This document shows, piece by piece, positions 37,501-49,820 of a DNA stretch of 64,000 nt. Position 1 is the first letter of the stretch. The number at the start of each line of letters is the position of its first letter. Below the pieces are notes generated by a model. It was not told where the DNA came from and ran no database searches. It was given only the letters and a program-made list of their open reading frames with translations. The stretch is from contig JAYKAV010000466.1 in NCBI GenBank assembly GCA_035582835.1, forward strand, positions 1-64,000, in the 5' to 3' direction. A program made the translations under genes and the position numbers. The stretch is from Phoebastria nigripes. Its lineage: Eukaryota > Chordata > Aves > Procellariiformes > Diomedeidae.

Positions 37501-40500
37501 TGTCCTGCCAACCAACTGCCAGCTCTGGCTTACCACAATAATTGCTTTTCCAGTTTTTATCCTGAGAAATAGCTTCAGCAGAAATTCCACATTAAATCTC
37601 AACTCAAGAGAAAGGGAAGGTTAAGTAACTGAAGTACTAAAAGCTTTTAAAGATAAGGACGGTGTATGTGCCATGTACTAACCAATTGAGAACAAGCCCC
37701 AGCCTCCCTTAGAAAGTTAGCATTACAGCTTTAAGAATAAAAAGCCTAACTTTGCCAGTAGTCCCTGTAGCGATGTGTTCTGTTAATACAGAACACTATT
37801 ACAGGCTGCTGATCATCAGCTGAACCTTCATATCTCTCTCCTTCCCCAACATCATGAGTTTTCATATTCTAAATATATGTACTAAACTAAGGGCATGGAA
37901 GCAGTAATTTTTACCTACTGCTTTTCAGAAGATATCCAGAAATTCAGTCCTTATTTTTAATAAAAGGTGTACTGGTAGTCTGTCTCCTTCTCTCCCTCCC
38001 ACTCAAATTACTCATCCACTAAAAAAAAAAAAAGCACCAAACCCCCCCATATCTGTCCTCTTTTTCCCTTGCCTATGACTTTCACACTTTGCATTTCTAT
38101 TTCAGCTCCAATTAAAAACTTTCCAGACGAGGAAGCATATCTCTAGAGCTGAATGACAGCAAACAGAAGCCAGTACTAAACAAAATGCCAAAACTTTTCT
38201 GTAGTTTAAGCAGACAAGGTTCACTTTTAGTTTTGCTAGTGCAGATGACCTCAACATGCTTTAAGAAGTCAGAACAGTCACCTCCTTTCTCCCTGATAAA
38301 CACAGCAAATAAGAGATGACAAGAGAATCCCAAGGTGGAAGTTCAGGTACTTGAAACTCTGACATGGAGAGATACAATTCAGCAAACTATCAGGCCCAAA
38401 GATGCATTTTTGCATTGTTCTCTTTCATAGCTGTCTTTATTAAAGCAAAGCTAATCCAAAACATGTAATGAATCCTTACCCACTACCAAAACTAGTGAAA
38501 AATCATTTTTTGGAAGTAATTTTTTTCCTGAGGAACAGCAAAAACACACTGCTTTAAACTCTTTCTTTTCCTTTCATAAGCAGAATTCTGTATCTTGGAT
38601 ACAAGGCTAACAAAAGCCTCTGATCCAACTGACAGACAGGAGAGCTCACCTGAAGTCAGTTGGGCCATCAAGACTTTTAAATTTTAGGAACAGAATGTGA
38701 AGTGATTCTAATATAGCTGTGAAGAAAGTGAGATCATTCTCAAAAAGAGAAGTGCAGGATATTATTGTCAGGTAGGAATAAATGACTGAGCAAATTACCA
38801 AAGAGGGAATAATTGGCAATGTGCAGCTAAGCAGAAGGGCAGCAGAGGATTATAGAGGACCACAAGTTACACGCAAGTCAATACTTCCCTCTGTTTTGGC
38901 AAACAGCAACATATAGAGCTGTATTAAGAGTGAAGGCTACAAGACAGGAAAAGTAACCCTTCTATCCTGATCAATGATGTTAAAATTGGATCTAGCACTC
39001 TGCATATAGTTTTAAGTACCATACTTCAAAAAAGATTTCCATGACACTTGGAAACAACACATGGAAATGACATAAGTGAAATGTTTCTACCGGTACGAAT
39101 ATCGTATCACTTAAACAGATTGCCTGGGGAGGCTGAAAAATATCAATCAGCAATGCAGCCCAGAGAAAGGGTTTCACACAAACATCTAGTGTAAGAATCA
39201 CTGTGAGGAAGGGTTGGGAGAGAGGAAAAGCCTGACAGGATAACTGTTTGAGGTCCCTACCAGCCCCATAGTCATCTCCCTAAACTAGCCCTCCAGAATT
39301 TCAGTTATTTATTCTGCTCCCAGGGCTGGAATCACAATTTTACATAACTATGTTAGGGTGGAGGGGAAAATCTATGTCCTTTTTTTCCAAACCCCTGGTG
39401 TGTAGAGTAAGATACAACCTACGATGTGACTCCCAATGGCTATTTGCTTGCTTTCACATAACTTGGAAGATAAATCACAATTTCTCTACTGATCAACTTC
39501 TCTATTACTTTTACATATTTTTTTCTTTTTAAAAAATTTCTAAAAGGTTACACGATATGCTATATGAAATTGCACCAATTTCACGGGGTGTGGTACAAAT
39601 ACCTGATTATTTTTGTCATCTCCTTTTAAAAATAACCACTTTTCACTTAAAGCACATTATTACAATCTTGGAAACATATTACAGATCCATTACCTACAAG
39701 CCAATTTTTAGGCCTCAAAAATACTGTGGCAGATTCCTGACTCTGAGAACTGCTCAAAATCTTACAATTTTTTTTTTTTTAAGCTGTCACCAAGCTACAA
39801 ATATGTTGTTCACCAAGCATGTGATGAAGACACACCTATTTAAAATGTAAAGTCGACTACAGAGCCACTAAAACAGAAGGTGGGGTTTGCTATTGTTTTA
39901 AAATAATTTGAGTTATGGAATCTTCTCTCTTGATTGTTTCAGACATTTCACCTCTAACACTAAGCTGATGGGGTAGGACATTTTGGTATAACTGATTATC
40001 ACTAATCTCCTGAGCAATCATCCACAATCCACCTTCAGGATCAGAACCATTTATCTGTATTCTACTTTTCTATAGTATCTACTAGTTGCATCGTTTCATA
40101 CTCAAATCAGTTATCACCTTGGATTTTCTTTTCCCTGCTTAGCACCTAGCAGAGAGATACTGCTGATATTACAGCAATACATAAAAATCACAGGGGATTT
40201 TAGCATCTGAACAACCACAAACTTTTCAGGTCCGGTTTTAATAATTGTAAGCACATAAAGGACACACACATGTGCCAGGTGGTATTCTCTCTGCTTCCAT
40301 AGTCACATAGTTAGTTACCTGAAATGCTGTATAAGGATCTAGTATCAAAACATCACACTTGACATTAATCAAATTTGAAAAGCTGTTTTAAAACTATGCA
40401 GAATGATTAACACCATTGGCAGCAGAATTTCTAAATACTTTCTCCCGCTGTGACACACGAGCATTTAGCAATTTACATGGCCATCCATTCTGTCATTCTT

Positions 40501-42829
40501 GCAGAGTACTCCACTCATTACTAAAAGCTCATTAATAATTACCTCCATTTCCCATATAAATAAGTTATAGCCCTGCTCCACAAATACCTCAAAAACAGCC
40601 AGCCAGGTGCGGCCTAAAAGAGAACGAAGGTTCTTGCAAGACCTACTACATTTTACACTTTGACAACTCAAATAGGTGCCCCTATATTAAATGTGTACAG
40701 CATTACTCCAAGCACTTCAGGATATTCCTGTGATAAACNGCATGAAGTATGTTTCGTTCAAGTTCAGGCTATCAAAACCACAGAAGCTTAAGTTCCAAAC
40801 ACTGATGGAAAGTACCATCCTAAGCTCAGGTTAGTGTGTCTTAAAGGTTAGTGTGTCTTAAGGACATTCAGAATATCACTTCCCCACAGATGCTCTGAAC
40901 AGCATACCAAGGTTAGCTGGCATTCCCCTCCTCCACTGGTTTGGGTTTACCTATATTTATCCCACATTCAGAGTCATTTCGAACATTGTTTCAAGGTATT
41001 AACCGAAGTTTTTAAATACATTTGCCAACTGAAATGAATGCAAAGTAGACCTTTGGGACCTGTCCAAATACACTACTAAACATACAGATAAATGACTGCT
41101 GAAGCTTCATCATAACTCTGCAGTGGACTCTATTAGACTTACAGCCCTATCCATAAAAATGCAGGGGGATCATTAACGTATTAGTGAATAAATGAATTAG
41201 AACAAATTTGCTCCACATACTTTGTTTGTTCAAAATATTATTCAGAAATACTAGGATAAACCTTCACTGAGCTGTAAATTTTATGCTCGCAACTTCAATT
41301 ACATCCACAACTCCAATTACCTCAGATGCCAAACAAACACTACTTACACTGCAAACTATAAGCCAGGGACTGTCTGCCTTACAAATGTATTGTCCNCAGT
41401 ACAATGAATTCTGGCCTCTACTGCTGTAGAGCACAGTAATACTTTTTGTTCTATTCGAGCCTTCCTAAGAGACCAAGAATCAAAACAAACACAACGCAAC
41501 AAGTACTATGGACCACAAGGGAGATTATCATGTAAAAATGGTTGCAATGCCAGCTTAACTTTTTGCTACAAATACCCATAACAGTGTTTGCTGAATTAAC
41601 CCAATACATCATATCACTATTTCTCATTTGCTATGCTAAACTGCTTTTACAGAAGTAAACATCTTCATGGGAGCAGCTAACTTAACAAGGCAGTAATTCA
41701 TAAATATGTCTTATTGTGATGAGGCTTTGATCAGTCAAGAACTTTTGCACACTACCTACACTGCCTTGCAATTCACTGAGTTGGCAAAGCAAATAAAAAA
41801 ATAGGCATATTTCACAGAAGTTTCCTGATCCTGCATTTTAACACAACTTCAAAATAATGATTTTTCTGAACAACTTTTTCCAGACATTTTCCTTTCTTTC
41901 ATGGGTGAGAAAGAGCAGGAAATTAATTCTCTGCAAGTCTGACTCAGCTGCAAATAAACTTATTTTATTACATATATTTGCTTACACAAATTTAAATAAG
42001 TGTACTTCTAAATGAAATTTACATCTCTAAAGTACATATTCTTCATGATTTGTGCGTTAACAGAGAATAGTAACAGTCTGACAGCACTCTTTATTGCTAC
42101 AGGACATAATTTATTTTTTCTAGACACAGTGTAACAGATTTTTAATCAAAACTCATTCCTCTAAATCGCTTAACTGTGTACACAGACAAGTGCAAATCAA
42201 GAACCACACTGCAAGAATGAAGTGTCTGAATACATCAGGGAGTAGAAAAAGGACCTAAATGCAGCCTCTAAGCTTTCAGACACATCCTATAAAGTACTCA
42301 GCACCAGTTATACCAACTTTTTATACCTTTTTATATCCTTGTGCACCATGCAGATTCACATGCTATGTAACCGATATATATTCTTCATAAAAAGTGTTAA
42401 TTCACCAGCAGTATCCAGTCAAGCATATCTGCGGTGCACAGTATTCTGAGAGAACTCAGTTCCACCGCAGTCAGCTCAGCTGAAGACAAGCAGTTCAAGC
42501 AAACCTACTAAAGGTGCAACATCAAAGCACACACGGGAAACACCCTCAAGGCGGCTCTCATCCAGGTGCAAAACCCATCCTGCGCAGTGTAACTACAGGT
42601 TAATGCATTTTGGCTCGTGTGTAAGAAAATGCGTGCTTTTAACTGATGAACGTTACAAGTCTCGTCTGGATTCCAGGCCCAAGACACATTCCTTCTGTCC
42701 CTGAATTTGGGGGTGGTTCTGCTCACAGCCGGCCCAGACCACCCCTCCTCCAGCAAACAGGTAGTGCGAGTGCTTCGTAACTGAGTCCAAGCGAGGACAA
42801 GTGGCTTACTTTAGACGTCAGCCTACTCA
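34579..42829 (-). other. PJA2: PJA2 first intron, 5' portion
   Basis: AT-rich intronic DNA with short shadow open frames only. It contains a perfect 17-bp tandem duplication at 40828-40861 and undetermined bases at 35682, 35968, 40739 and 41396. No gene was recognised. Confidence 0.6.
40828..40861. repeat. Perfect 17-bp tandem duplication
   Basis: AGGTTAGTGTGTCTTAA is present twice, head to tail, with no mismatch, within PJA2 intron 1. Confidence 0.85.
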
Positions 42830-44080
42830 CACCCGTTTTTATTTTGTCTGAGGCAGCGCAGAGAGAACCCAACCCGCCCAGCTGGCAGGGCTGCTCTCAG
42901 AGGCTTGCTGCGCAGGACGGAGAGCCCACGCCCGCCACCGCCGACAGCTCGCCGGCCTCAGCACCGCGCAGCAGGCTCGCCCTTCCGCCCCGGGATACTG
43001 AGTCACCGTCACATTGTTGTAGGGGAAAAACAAAACAAAACAAAAAACCCAACGAGCAAACATAAAAAAAAACAAACAAAAAACTCTGAGCTGAAGGCCT
43101 GCCCGTGCTTGCTCTGTAGCTGCGTGCCCCGCCGGCTTCCCCGCGCCCACCGACGGCCTCGGCCCCTCACACACCGGCACACATCGGGCCACCACGGCCC
43201 GCTGCGCTGGACGGAGGCGGCCGCGGGCCCACTGGCTGCGGCCCGCGTCCTTGGTCACAGCACCACCGGGGCCGCCCCCGCGCCGGGCCGGGCTGCGCCC
43301 CGCAAGCCCGTCCCTGAGGGGAGGCCGCCGCTCCGCCGCCCAAGCGACTGTCCCGGGGGCTGAAGACGGCCGCGGCGCGGCCCCGCCTGGCTCCACTACC
43401 GCCCTCCCTCCCCAGCCGGAGGCCGCACGCAGAGCCCCGGGCTTTAGCCGAGGCTGGCCCGGGCTCGACCCGCAGCCGCCCAGCCGAGCCGAGCCGGGCC
43501 GGGCCAGGCCGGCCCCCGCACTGGCCCGCACTCACCCCTCCCGAGCCCGGCTCGCCCGCCTCCCCGCAGCCGCCGCCTGCCTGCCCGCGTCCGCCACTAC
43601 AGCCAATCCTGTCGCTTTACAGCCGCCAGCGGCGGCCAATACTTGGCCATGGTGAAGACACATCGACCAATCCCGGGCGGGGGGGGCGGGAACGGAGGCA
43701 GCGGGCTCGCCCCTGCCGCCCACGGAGGGGCGGGGCGGAGGCGGTGCCTCGGTGGGGGGCGGGAGCGGGGGGGCCGGGCCGGCCCGGCGGCCCCAGCCCT
43801 CGGCCGGCAGGAGCTGTCCCACTCCTGAGGGCCGTGCGGCCTGGCTGCCGCCCGGGGGTGCCCGGCGGGGGTGAAGGTTGTGTAGCTACAACCTCCGGAG
43901 GCCGGCGGCGCACCGCGGCCGTACCGACTGAGGTGAGCTCCCGCGGCGGGAGGGCCGCTGACCGGCTCTTTCCGAGTCGTGTGAGGAGGGCGGACACCTC
44001 CGAGGTGACAGGGCCTCCCTGAGGCCGCCGCGGCAGGGACGCCTCATCACCGCCAGCCGCCACCGAGCTGCTCACCTGGA
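42830..44080 (-). promoter_or_regulatory. PJA2: CpG island and PJA2 promoter
   Basis: This is a long GC-rich, CpG-rich block between AT-rich flanks, as expected for a housekeeping promoter. Three CCAAT boxes lie on the plus strand at 43603-43607, 43636-43640 and 43667-43671, and a GC-box-rich stretch sits at about 43672-43690. There is no clear TATA box. A strong splice donor on the minus strand (GTGAGT, 43535-43530) marks the end of a likely first exon. The island continues 400 bp beyond the CCAAT cluster, which fits a bidirectional promoter. PJA2 is assigned because this is the only island upstream of its coding exons on that strand within the gene's expected span. Confidence 0.75.
43536..43625 (-). 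other. PJA2: Probable PJA2 non-coding exon 1 (5' UTR)
   Basis: On the minus strand the sequence ends CTCGGGAGG|GGTGAGTG or one base earlier, giving a consensus donor with the exon boundary near 43536. The transcription start is not visible. I place it just inside the nearest CCAAT boxes, so the upper limit is approximate. Splicing to the exon at 28760 would remove an intron of about 14.8 kb. Confidence 0.5.
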
Positions 44081-45385
44081 GCGGTGTTCCTGCCCGGATT
44101 TCGTGTTTCTGGCCTTTATTTGTTGTCTGTTACTGAATAAATTACTGTTAGCCTGTTAATCAGTCGTTTAATCATGCAGAGTGAGTTCATCTCTGGGCCG
44201 GTCACTTACCTGAATTTAGAAGGAGATTTTACTATTCAGAGGCAGGCAGAAAGCAATTCCACGTTTTACTGCGGAGAAGTGGGAAAGGGTGGCACACAGT
44301 AGGACAGAAAGATTTACGCACAACATCAGGCGGTATACATTGTACTAAAGAGGGAGATAAGCAAAAAGACATACACTTTACAGAGGAAACAAAGACAGGG
44401 GCAGAGAAAAATAATGGCCTCACGTGGGAACTGTGCTATGTTCTGTGCATACAGAAAGCAGGAGGAGAAGCTCACAGCATTTGGGATGAAGACAGAGCAC
44501 AGACTATGCTGTACAAAAACAAGGCCAGAGAAGACATGCTGCACATTGTCTACAGTGATGAAGCTTCACCTGTTTTCAACTATTATTTTTATGAAGTTTG
44601 AATACTGATCTTTATTAATATGATTAGTCATTCCTCAGGGAAATCTCTCATTATCAACTTCGTGTAGAATATTTCAACTAGCATACACTTACATTGTTTG
44701 ACACTCTCGTCAGCATAATATCCCTACACTGTTCCAATAATAAACAGAGTCAGTTCTTGAAAAAAAAAAAAAAAAAAGAAAAGGAAATATTAGATGATGG
44801 TATCCTAGCCTGCTTCCATCTATAACTAAAGTTTTTTAGTCGTCCAGTATTACCATGTTGGGTACACTCTAAACATAACAGTTAGGAATGAATCATTTCA
44901 GCTAGGAATGAATCATTTATGAACACCAGTATCTACTTGTTGAAACATGACAACCAAGATTGAGAATAAACTTCATCCCCAAAGAAGAAAACAAGTGAAC
45001 ACTGGACCTAAGGAAATGTGATTTCTGTGTATGTGAATATCCTGCTGCCACTCAGCAACAAGAACCCCTGGTCACCCATTTTCTTACAGCTCCTCCCCTC
45101 CTCTCTTACATTACCAGTTCAGTTCTTGCTCTTTGGCCATTCTACCCTTCCATGTTTCCTTTAATTATTTTCCACATCCCTCTATTTTAAGCAGGACAAA
45201 TGCCAGGGCATACTGCGGCTGGTTACTAGCTTTCTACATGCCAATAGCTTAGCCAGTATGTGCATGCCGACTCCTAGCCAGGAAACCATATAAATGGCTA
45301 ACTGTAGAGGTCATGCTCAACAGAAGTGCTGACTTTGTTTGCTTTCTCCTGTACATAGCTGCTAATTTTTGCAGAACTTACAGAA
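44081..45385. other. Intergenic DNA upstream of PJA2
   Basis: AT-rich DNA. It holds an imperfect tandem duplication at 44882-44919 (TAGGAATGAATCATTT twice). It also has an AATAAA at about 44741 followed 20 bases later by a poly-A run (about 44761-44777). No coding gene was recognised. Confidence 0.6.
44741..44777 (+). other. AATAAA followed by genomic poly-A run
   Basis: AATAATAAACAGAGTCAG and CTTG lead directly into 18 A. A hexamer spaced this way before a templated A-run is what a reverse-transcribed polyadenylated RNA leaves behind, but no parent sequence was recognised upstream. Confidence 0.5.
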
Positions 45386-45389
45386 ATCT

Positions 45390-47185
45390 AAGCATGTTGA
45401 AGATAGTCACCTGACTAATAGGGATCAAGAAAAAGCGGAAGCATTCAATGCTTTTTTTGCCCCAGTCTTTAATAAAACTGACAGACCTTGGGCTGCCCAG
45501 TCCCCTGAGTTGGAGGACCACGAGTGTAGGAACAGTGATTTTCCATTTGTGGACACTGAAATTATGTCCAGGGACAGGGACCAACTGTATCAGCTGAGTG
45601 TTCACAAGTCCACAGGGCCTGATGGGATTCATCCCAGGGTACTGAAGAAGCTAGCAGATGTTACAGCAGGGCCCCTCTCAATCATCTACCAAAGGTCTTG
45701 GGAGTCTGGGGAGGTCCCTGCTGACTGGAAGCTTGCCAATGTTATTCCAATTTACAAAAAGGGCATGAGGGATGACCAGGAAGCTACAGACCTGTTAGTC
45801 TAACCTTAGTTCCTGGAAAAATTATGGAGAAGATTATACTGGGTACTGTTGAAAGGCATTTAAAGAATAATGCAATCATCAGGCACAGTCAACATGGGTT
45901 CACAAAGGGGAAGTCCTGTTTAACTAATTTGATATCCTTCCATGCTATGGTCACCTGCCTCGTGGATGAAGGGAAGGCGGTGGATGTAGCTTTTCTGGAT
46001 TTTGTAAGGCTTTTGATACTGTCACTCACAGCATCCTTCTGGACAAGTTGTCCAACTGTGGGATGAGCAGGTTCATGGTGCATTGGGTGAAGAACTGGCT
46101 GAACGGCAGAGCTCAATGGGTTTTAGTGAATGGGGCTACATCTGGCTGGCAACTGGTCACCAGCAGTGTTCCTCAGGGCTTAATCCTGGGGCCACTCCTG
46201 TTCAATATATTTATCAACGATCTGGATGCAGGAGTTGAATGCACCATTAGCAAGTTGGCTGGTGATACTAAACTGGGAGGTGCTGTTGACTCTCTCGAGG
46301 GACAAGATGCCTTGCAGAGGGATCTAGATAGATTGGAGCATTGGGCAATCATCAATGTCATGAAATTTAACAAAAACAAATGCTGGACTCTGCACCTGGG
46401 ATTGAGTAACACCAGCCACAAGTGTAAATTGGGAGGGGAGTGGCTGGAGAGCAGCCCTGCAGAAAGGGATCTGGCGGTGCTGGTCGACACAGGCTCAACA
46501 TGAGTCAGCAGTGTGCCCTGGCAGCCAAAAGGGCAAACCACATCCTGAGGTGCATCAAACACAGCATAGCCGGCTGGTCAAAAGAGGTGATCATCCCGCT
46601 GTATTCAGCGTTGGTGCGGCCTCACCTCGAGTACTGTGTGCAGTTCTGGACCCCACAATTTAAGAAGGATGTGGAGGTCCTTGAATGCATCCAGAGGAGG
46701 GCAACAAAGCTGGTGGAAGGGTTGGAGGGCATGTCCTGTGAGGAGTGGCTGAGGACTGTGGGTTTGTCTAGTTTGGAGGAAAGGAGGCTGAGGGGCGACC
46801 TCATTGCTCTCCACAGCTTCCTAAGGTGGGGAAGTAGAGAGGGAGGTGCTGAGCTCTTCTCCCTGGGATCCAGTGACAGGACACATGGGAATGGTTCAAA
46901 GCTGCGCCAGGGGAGATTCAGACTTGACATCAGGAAACATTTCTTTACTGAGAGGGTGGTCAAACACTGGAACAGGCTTCCTAGAGAGGTGGTCGATGCC
47001 CCAAGCCTGTCAGTGTTTAAAAGACATTTGGACAATGCCCTTCAGAACATGCTTTAACATTTGGTGAGCCCTGAGTTGGTCAGGCAGTTGGACTAGATAA
47101 TCGTTGTAGGTTCCTTCCAACTGAACTATTCTATTCTATTCTATTCTATTCTATNCTATTCTATTCTATGCTATTCTATTCTACT
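45390..47185 (+). mobile_element. CR1 LINE, second subfamily, ORF2 RT and 3' end, inactivated
   Basis: This remnant starts inside ORF2 (AEAFNAFFAPVFNKTD) and keeps reverse-transcriptase motifs in several phases: [66 protein letters not shown] and KLAGDTKLGG. The catalytic FADD is LAGD, so the first Asp is lost. The frame breaks near 45785, 46005 and 46490. It ends [20 protein letters not shown] and LDNALQNML, then a 3' UTR with TAGGTTCCTTCCAACTGAAC and a (TATTC)n tail at about 47127-47180. Sequence and tail differ from the CR1 at 2990, so this is another subfamily. One undetermined base (47155) lies in the tail. Confidence 0.95.
47126..47182 (+). repeat. (CTATT)n pentanucleotide tail of CR1
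   Basis: About eleven copies of CTATT occur with few interruptions, directly at the 3' end of the CR1 element. It arose from the CR1 tail. Confidence 0.9.
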
Positions 47186-49594
47186 GCAGAGTTCCTTCCT
47201 TCTGTCAAATTTTTGCTGAAAACAGCTAATGGTTCAAAACCATTAGGAAGGAGTGCTGATAGGCATGTATGCAGACAGACTGATGGACAGACAAGCCAAA
47301 CTCAGATACTCTGAGGCAATGATGTGAGTTATTCAGAAAGATCAAGATAGGCTAGTGTTTGTAGACTACCTCTACAAACAGTAGAGCTTAAATTCCTCAG
47401 CAGCAGAGGATACAGCTCTTCAAGTTAGACTCACATTGAAAATCATCCTTTTAAGGAATCCACCCCACACACCCACAGACTGGCATAAAAGGGAACAGGA
47501 GAAATTAGGCACCAAAGGTTAAAATTCGCCTCTGTGAATACTTTTCATGGTGCATCAACCCATCACTCCATGGAAATACAAAAAGGGTTTGCAGAAAATG
47601 TCAGTCTAAATAGAAGAATACTACTACTGTGCAAACATCCTGAGTTTGTATCCTTAGCTAGGGAGTAAAAGTAAATTGTTCCTGAAGATTTGCTTTGCTG
47701 ATTGATGATTATACTCCAGTAAAGACATAATCCAAAAGTCCGTGAAGTCTAACAGTCTCTTTCTAATGAATTTTAAATGGTTGCATAAGACACCTCCATA
47801 TCACTGATGCATCCATGCTATCATTCATATTGTATTCAAAAGACTAAATAAACACATAAATAGAAAGATTTTTCATGTGAGCTGCATGTGAGCATTTAGA
47901 ATCTTGTAACATTTTTAATCTTCATAGTATTCAGACCATGTTTTTTTCTCAGGAAGCCAAACTGTAGCTGCACATACTGATGCTGCGCCCAGTAAGAACA
48001 TACAGAATACCACCGTATCAAGGAGCATCACCTCTTTTTCCAACTCTAGATTATTAGGTTTTATAACAAGAAAGGAATTTTTTGATGATCAAGTTCATCC
48101 TCCCTCACAGAGGAATTCAAAGAAAACTACGACAGTACTGAAAGGCAGACATGAAAAAAAATACAATGATTCCTGTAACAAAATTCTATTGCAAACCATA
48201 AACTGTCATGCCTGTGTGTTTTCTTGGACACATCCCATTTTCTGTCCAGAAATTTTGTCCAGTAGTTTTCAAGAAATTTCTTTTCAGATGTTTGGTATTC
48301 CTACAGTGTGCATGAATGGCAGCTTCAACTGGAGTTACTGTTGTATGTTAGGAATGTTGTACGTTCGGTTATTGCTGGATATTTCTGAGCAAATGAGATA
48401 CTATGTGTACTTCACAGCAGAGCAAATATTTCTTAGAAGCATAAGAATTATTGTATATATACTCTAAAGTGATTTGTTCAAGTGCAGTTACTCAGATGCA
48501 TCCCCAAAACTCTGAAATTACAGCACAACAAGCTGTAAAAACACCAATAACAACACAGAACTGCAAATTAAATCTCCTCTCCCAAAAATTCAGATGGCTA
48601 TAAATTCAGGAAAGCACGGTGTGTTCCAGTTTAAAACACAGATAATGTTAATATAATCCCATCATACTAAAATTCACCTGCCACTCAAGAACAAGAAAAC
48701 ATTCAGTTTAACAAAATGAAGGCAGAAAATTTTAAATCGGTTAAAATAATTTTGCTGACACATTGTAAAATTAGCCAAGGGGTATTTCTGCAAGGTAGCA
48801 TTACTTATAAGTAATACTATTTGTAACTATTCTTAAGAACAAGTATTTAGCAGGATACGAGATATACTTTGCAGTTTATATACATAATGTCAACATCTAG
48901 GTTTACAATAGTATAAATAACAGAAGCATACCAACAGTTATGGAAAGAAGGATTATAAACCCATGTTGGGATTTCAAAGTATTTTTAATTTATTAAGAAG
49001 ATGATTTCAGCATGACTGGATTATTCCCTACCCTTGTACTTCAGAGTGCTTCCCCAAGGTCCTTTGATTCCTGCCACTATTGCAAAGAAGATTTAAAAAG
49101 ATTTAAGTTTTGTCTTGATTCAGTATGGCAATTTCTATGTAACAAAACATTTCTTTCTGTATTAAAATCAGTGAAATAGTACTGCAAATAAACAAAGATT
49201 TTAAACTAGCTTAATAAAAATAATTTCTTTTTCTTATAGCTAACATCACTTACTGTTCTTTGCATGGCACTAGGACCCAGCCTACTGAGCTTCTAAACAA
49301 GCTATCTACTATTTCAGACCTTTTTACATCTCCAAAACCAAAACAAAACAGAAAAGGTAACAAATAGAATATGATTTTATTCTAGGTCACATTGTCTAGA
49401 TAATTACTCGGATGCTAGAACACAACTATAAGATATAAAAAAATTGCTATTATAGTCTGAAAGTGGGCTGAATAATTAAACTAGTTATTAAAGAATAACA
49501 ATATTTAAATGGTTGCTTTATTGGTAAGATGTGGTTGTTATTCATAGCAATTACTAACTGATTAATAAATACATCTTCTATATTGCAATTACTT
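47186..49594. other. Intergenic DNA
   Basis: AT-rich sequence with no coding gene, RNA gene or dated repeat recognised. The open frames are short and lack domain signatures. Confidence 0.6.
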
Positions 49595-49595
49595 A

Positions 49596-49820
49596 GAATA
49601 GAATAGAGTAGAGGAGAGGAGAGGAGAGGAGAATAGAAAGAATAGAATAGAGCAGTTCAGTTGGAAAGGACCTACAACAATCCAGTCAGTCCAACTGACT
49701 GACCCCTTCAGAGCTGACCAAAAGTTAAAGCATGTTATGAAGGGCATTGTCCACATGCCGCTCAAAGACTGACAGGCTTGGGGCATCGACCACCCCTCTA
49801 GGAAGGCTGTTCCAGTGTTA
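49596..49820 (-). mobile_element. CR1 3'-end fragment, second subfamily
   Basis: Read on the minus strand it encodes the tail of ORF2 (GMWTMPFITCF in a shifted frame, matching LDNALQNML of the 45390 copy) and then the 3' UTR, ending in a degenerate TATTC tail. On the plus strand the tail appears as GAATAGA units, with a GAGGA array at about 49611-49630. It is the same subfamily as 45390-47185 in opposite orientation, 2.4 kb away. Confidence 0.9.

Noticed and set aside
38820..39270. Possible very old CR1 fragment (AGATTGCCTGGGGAGGCTG and TTTGAGGTCCCTACCAGCCC)
   Set aside because: The two pieces are suggestive of a CR1 3' end, but the intervening sequence could not be followed confidently. A profile search would be needed.
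40536..40560. Minus-strand ATG followed by a GTAATT donor that would join in frame to the exon at 28760 (MGNG-A-MGQ)
   Set aside because: The phase fits, but the residues do not resemble the praja2 N-terminus and no acceptor or other support was seen. One phase match in 14.8 kb is expected by chance.
42839..43655. Long open frames on both strands in the PJA2 CpG island (up to 230 codons)
   Set aside because: They overlap in several phases, are dominated by Arg/Ala/Pro/Gly, and lie where a promoter and non-coding exon are expected. This is the usual effect of few stop codons in GC-rich DNA.
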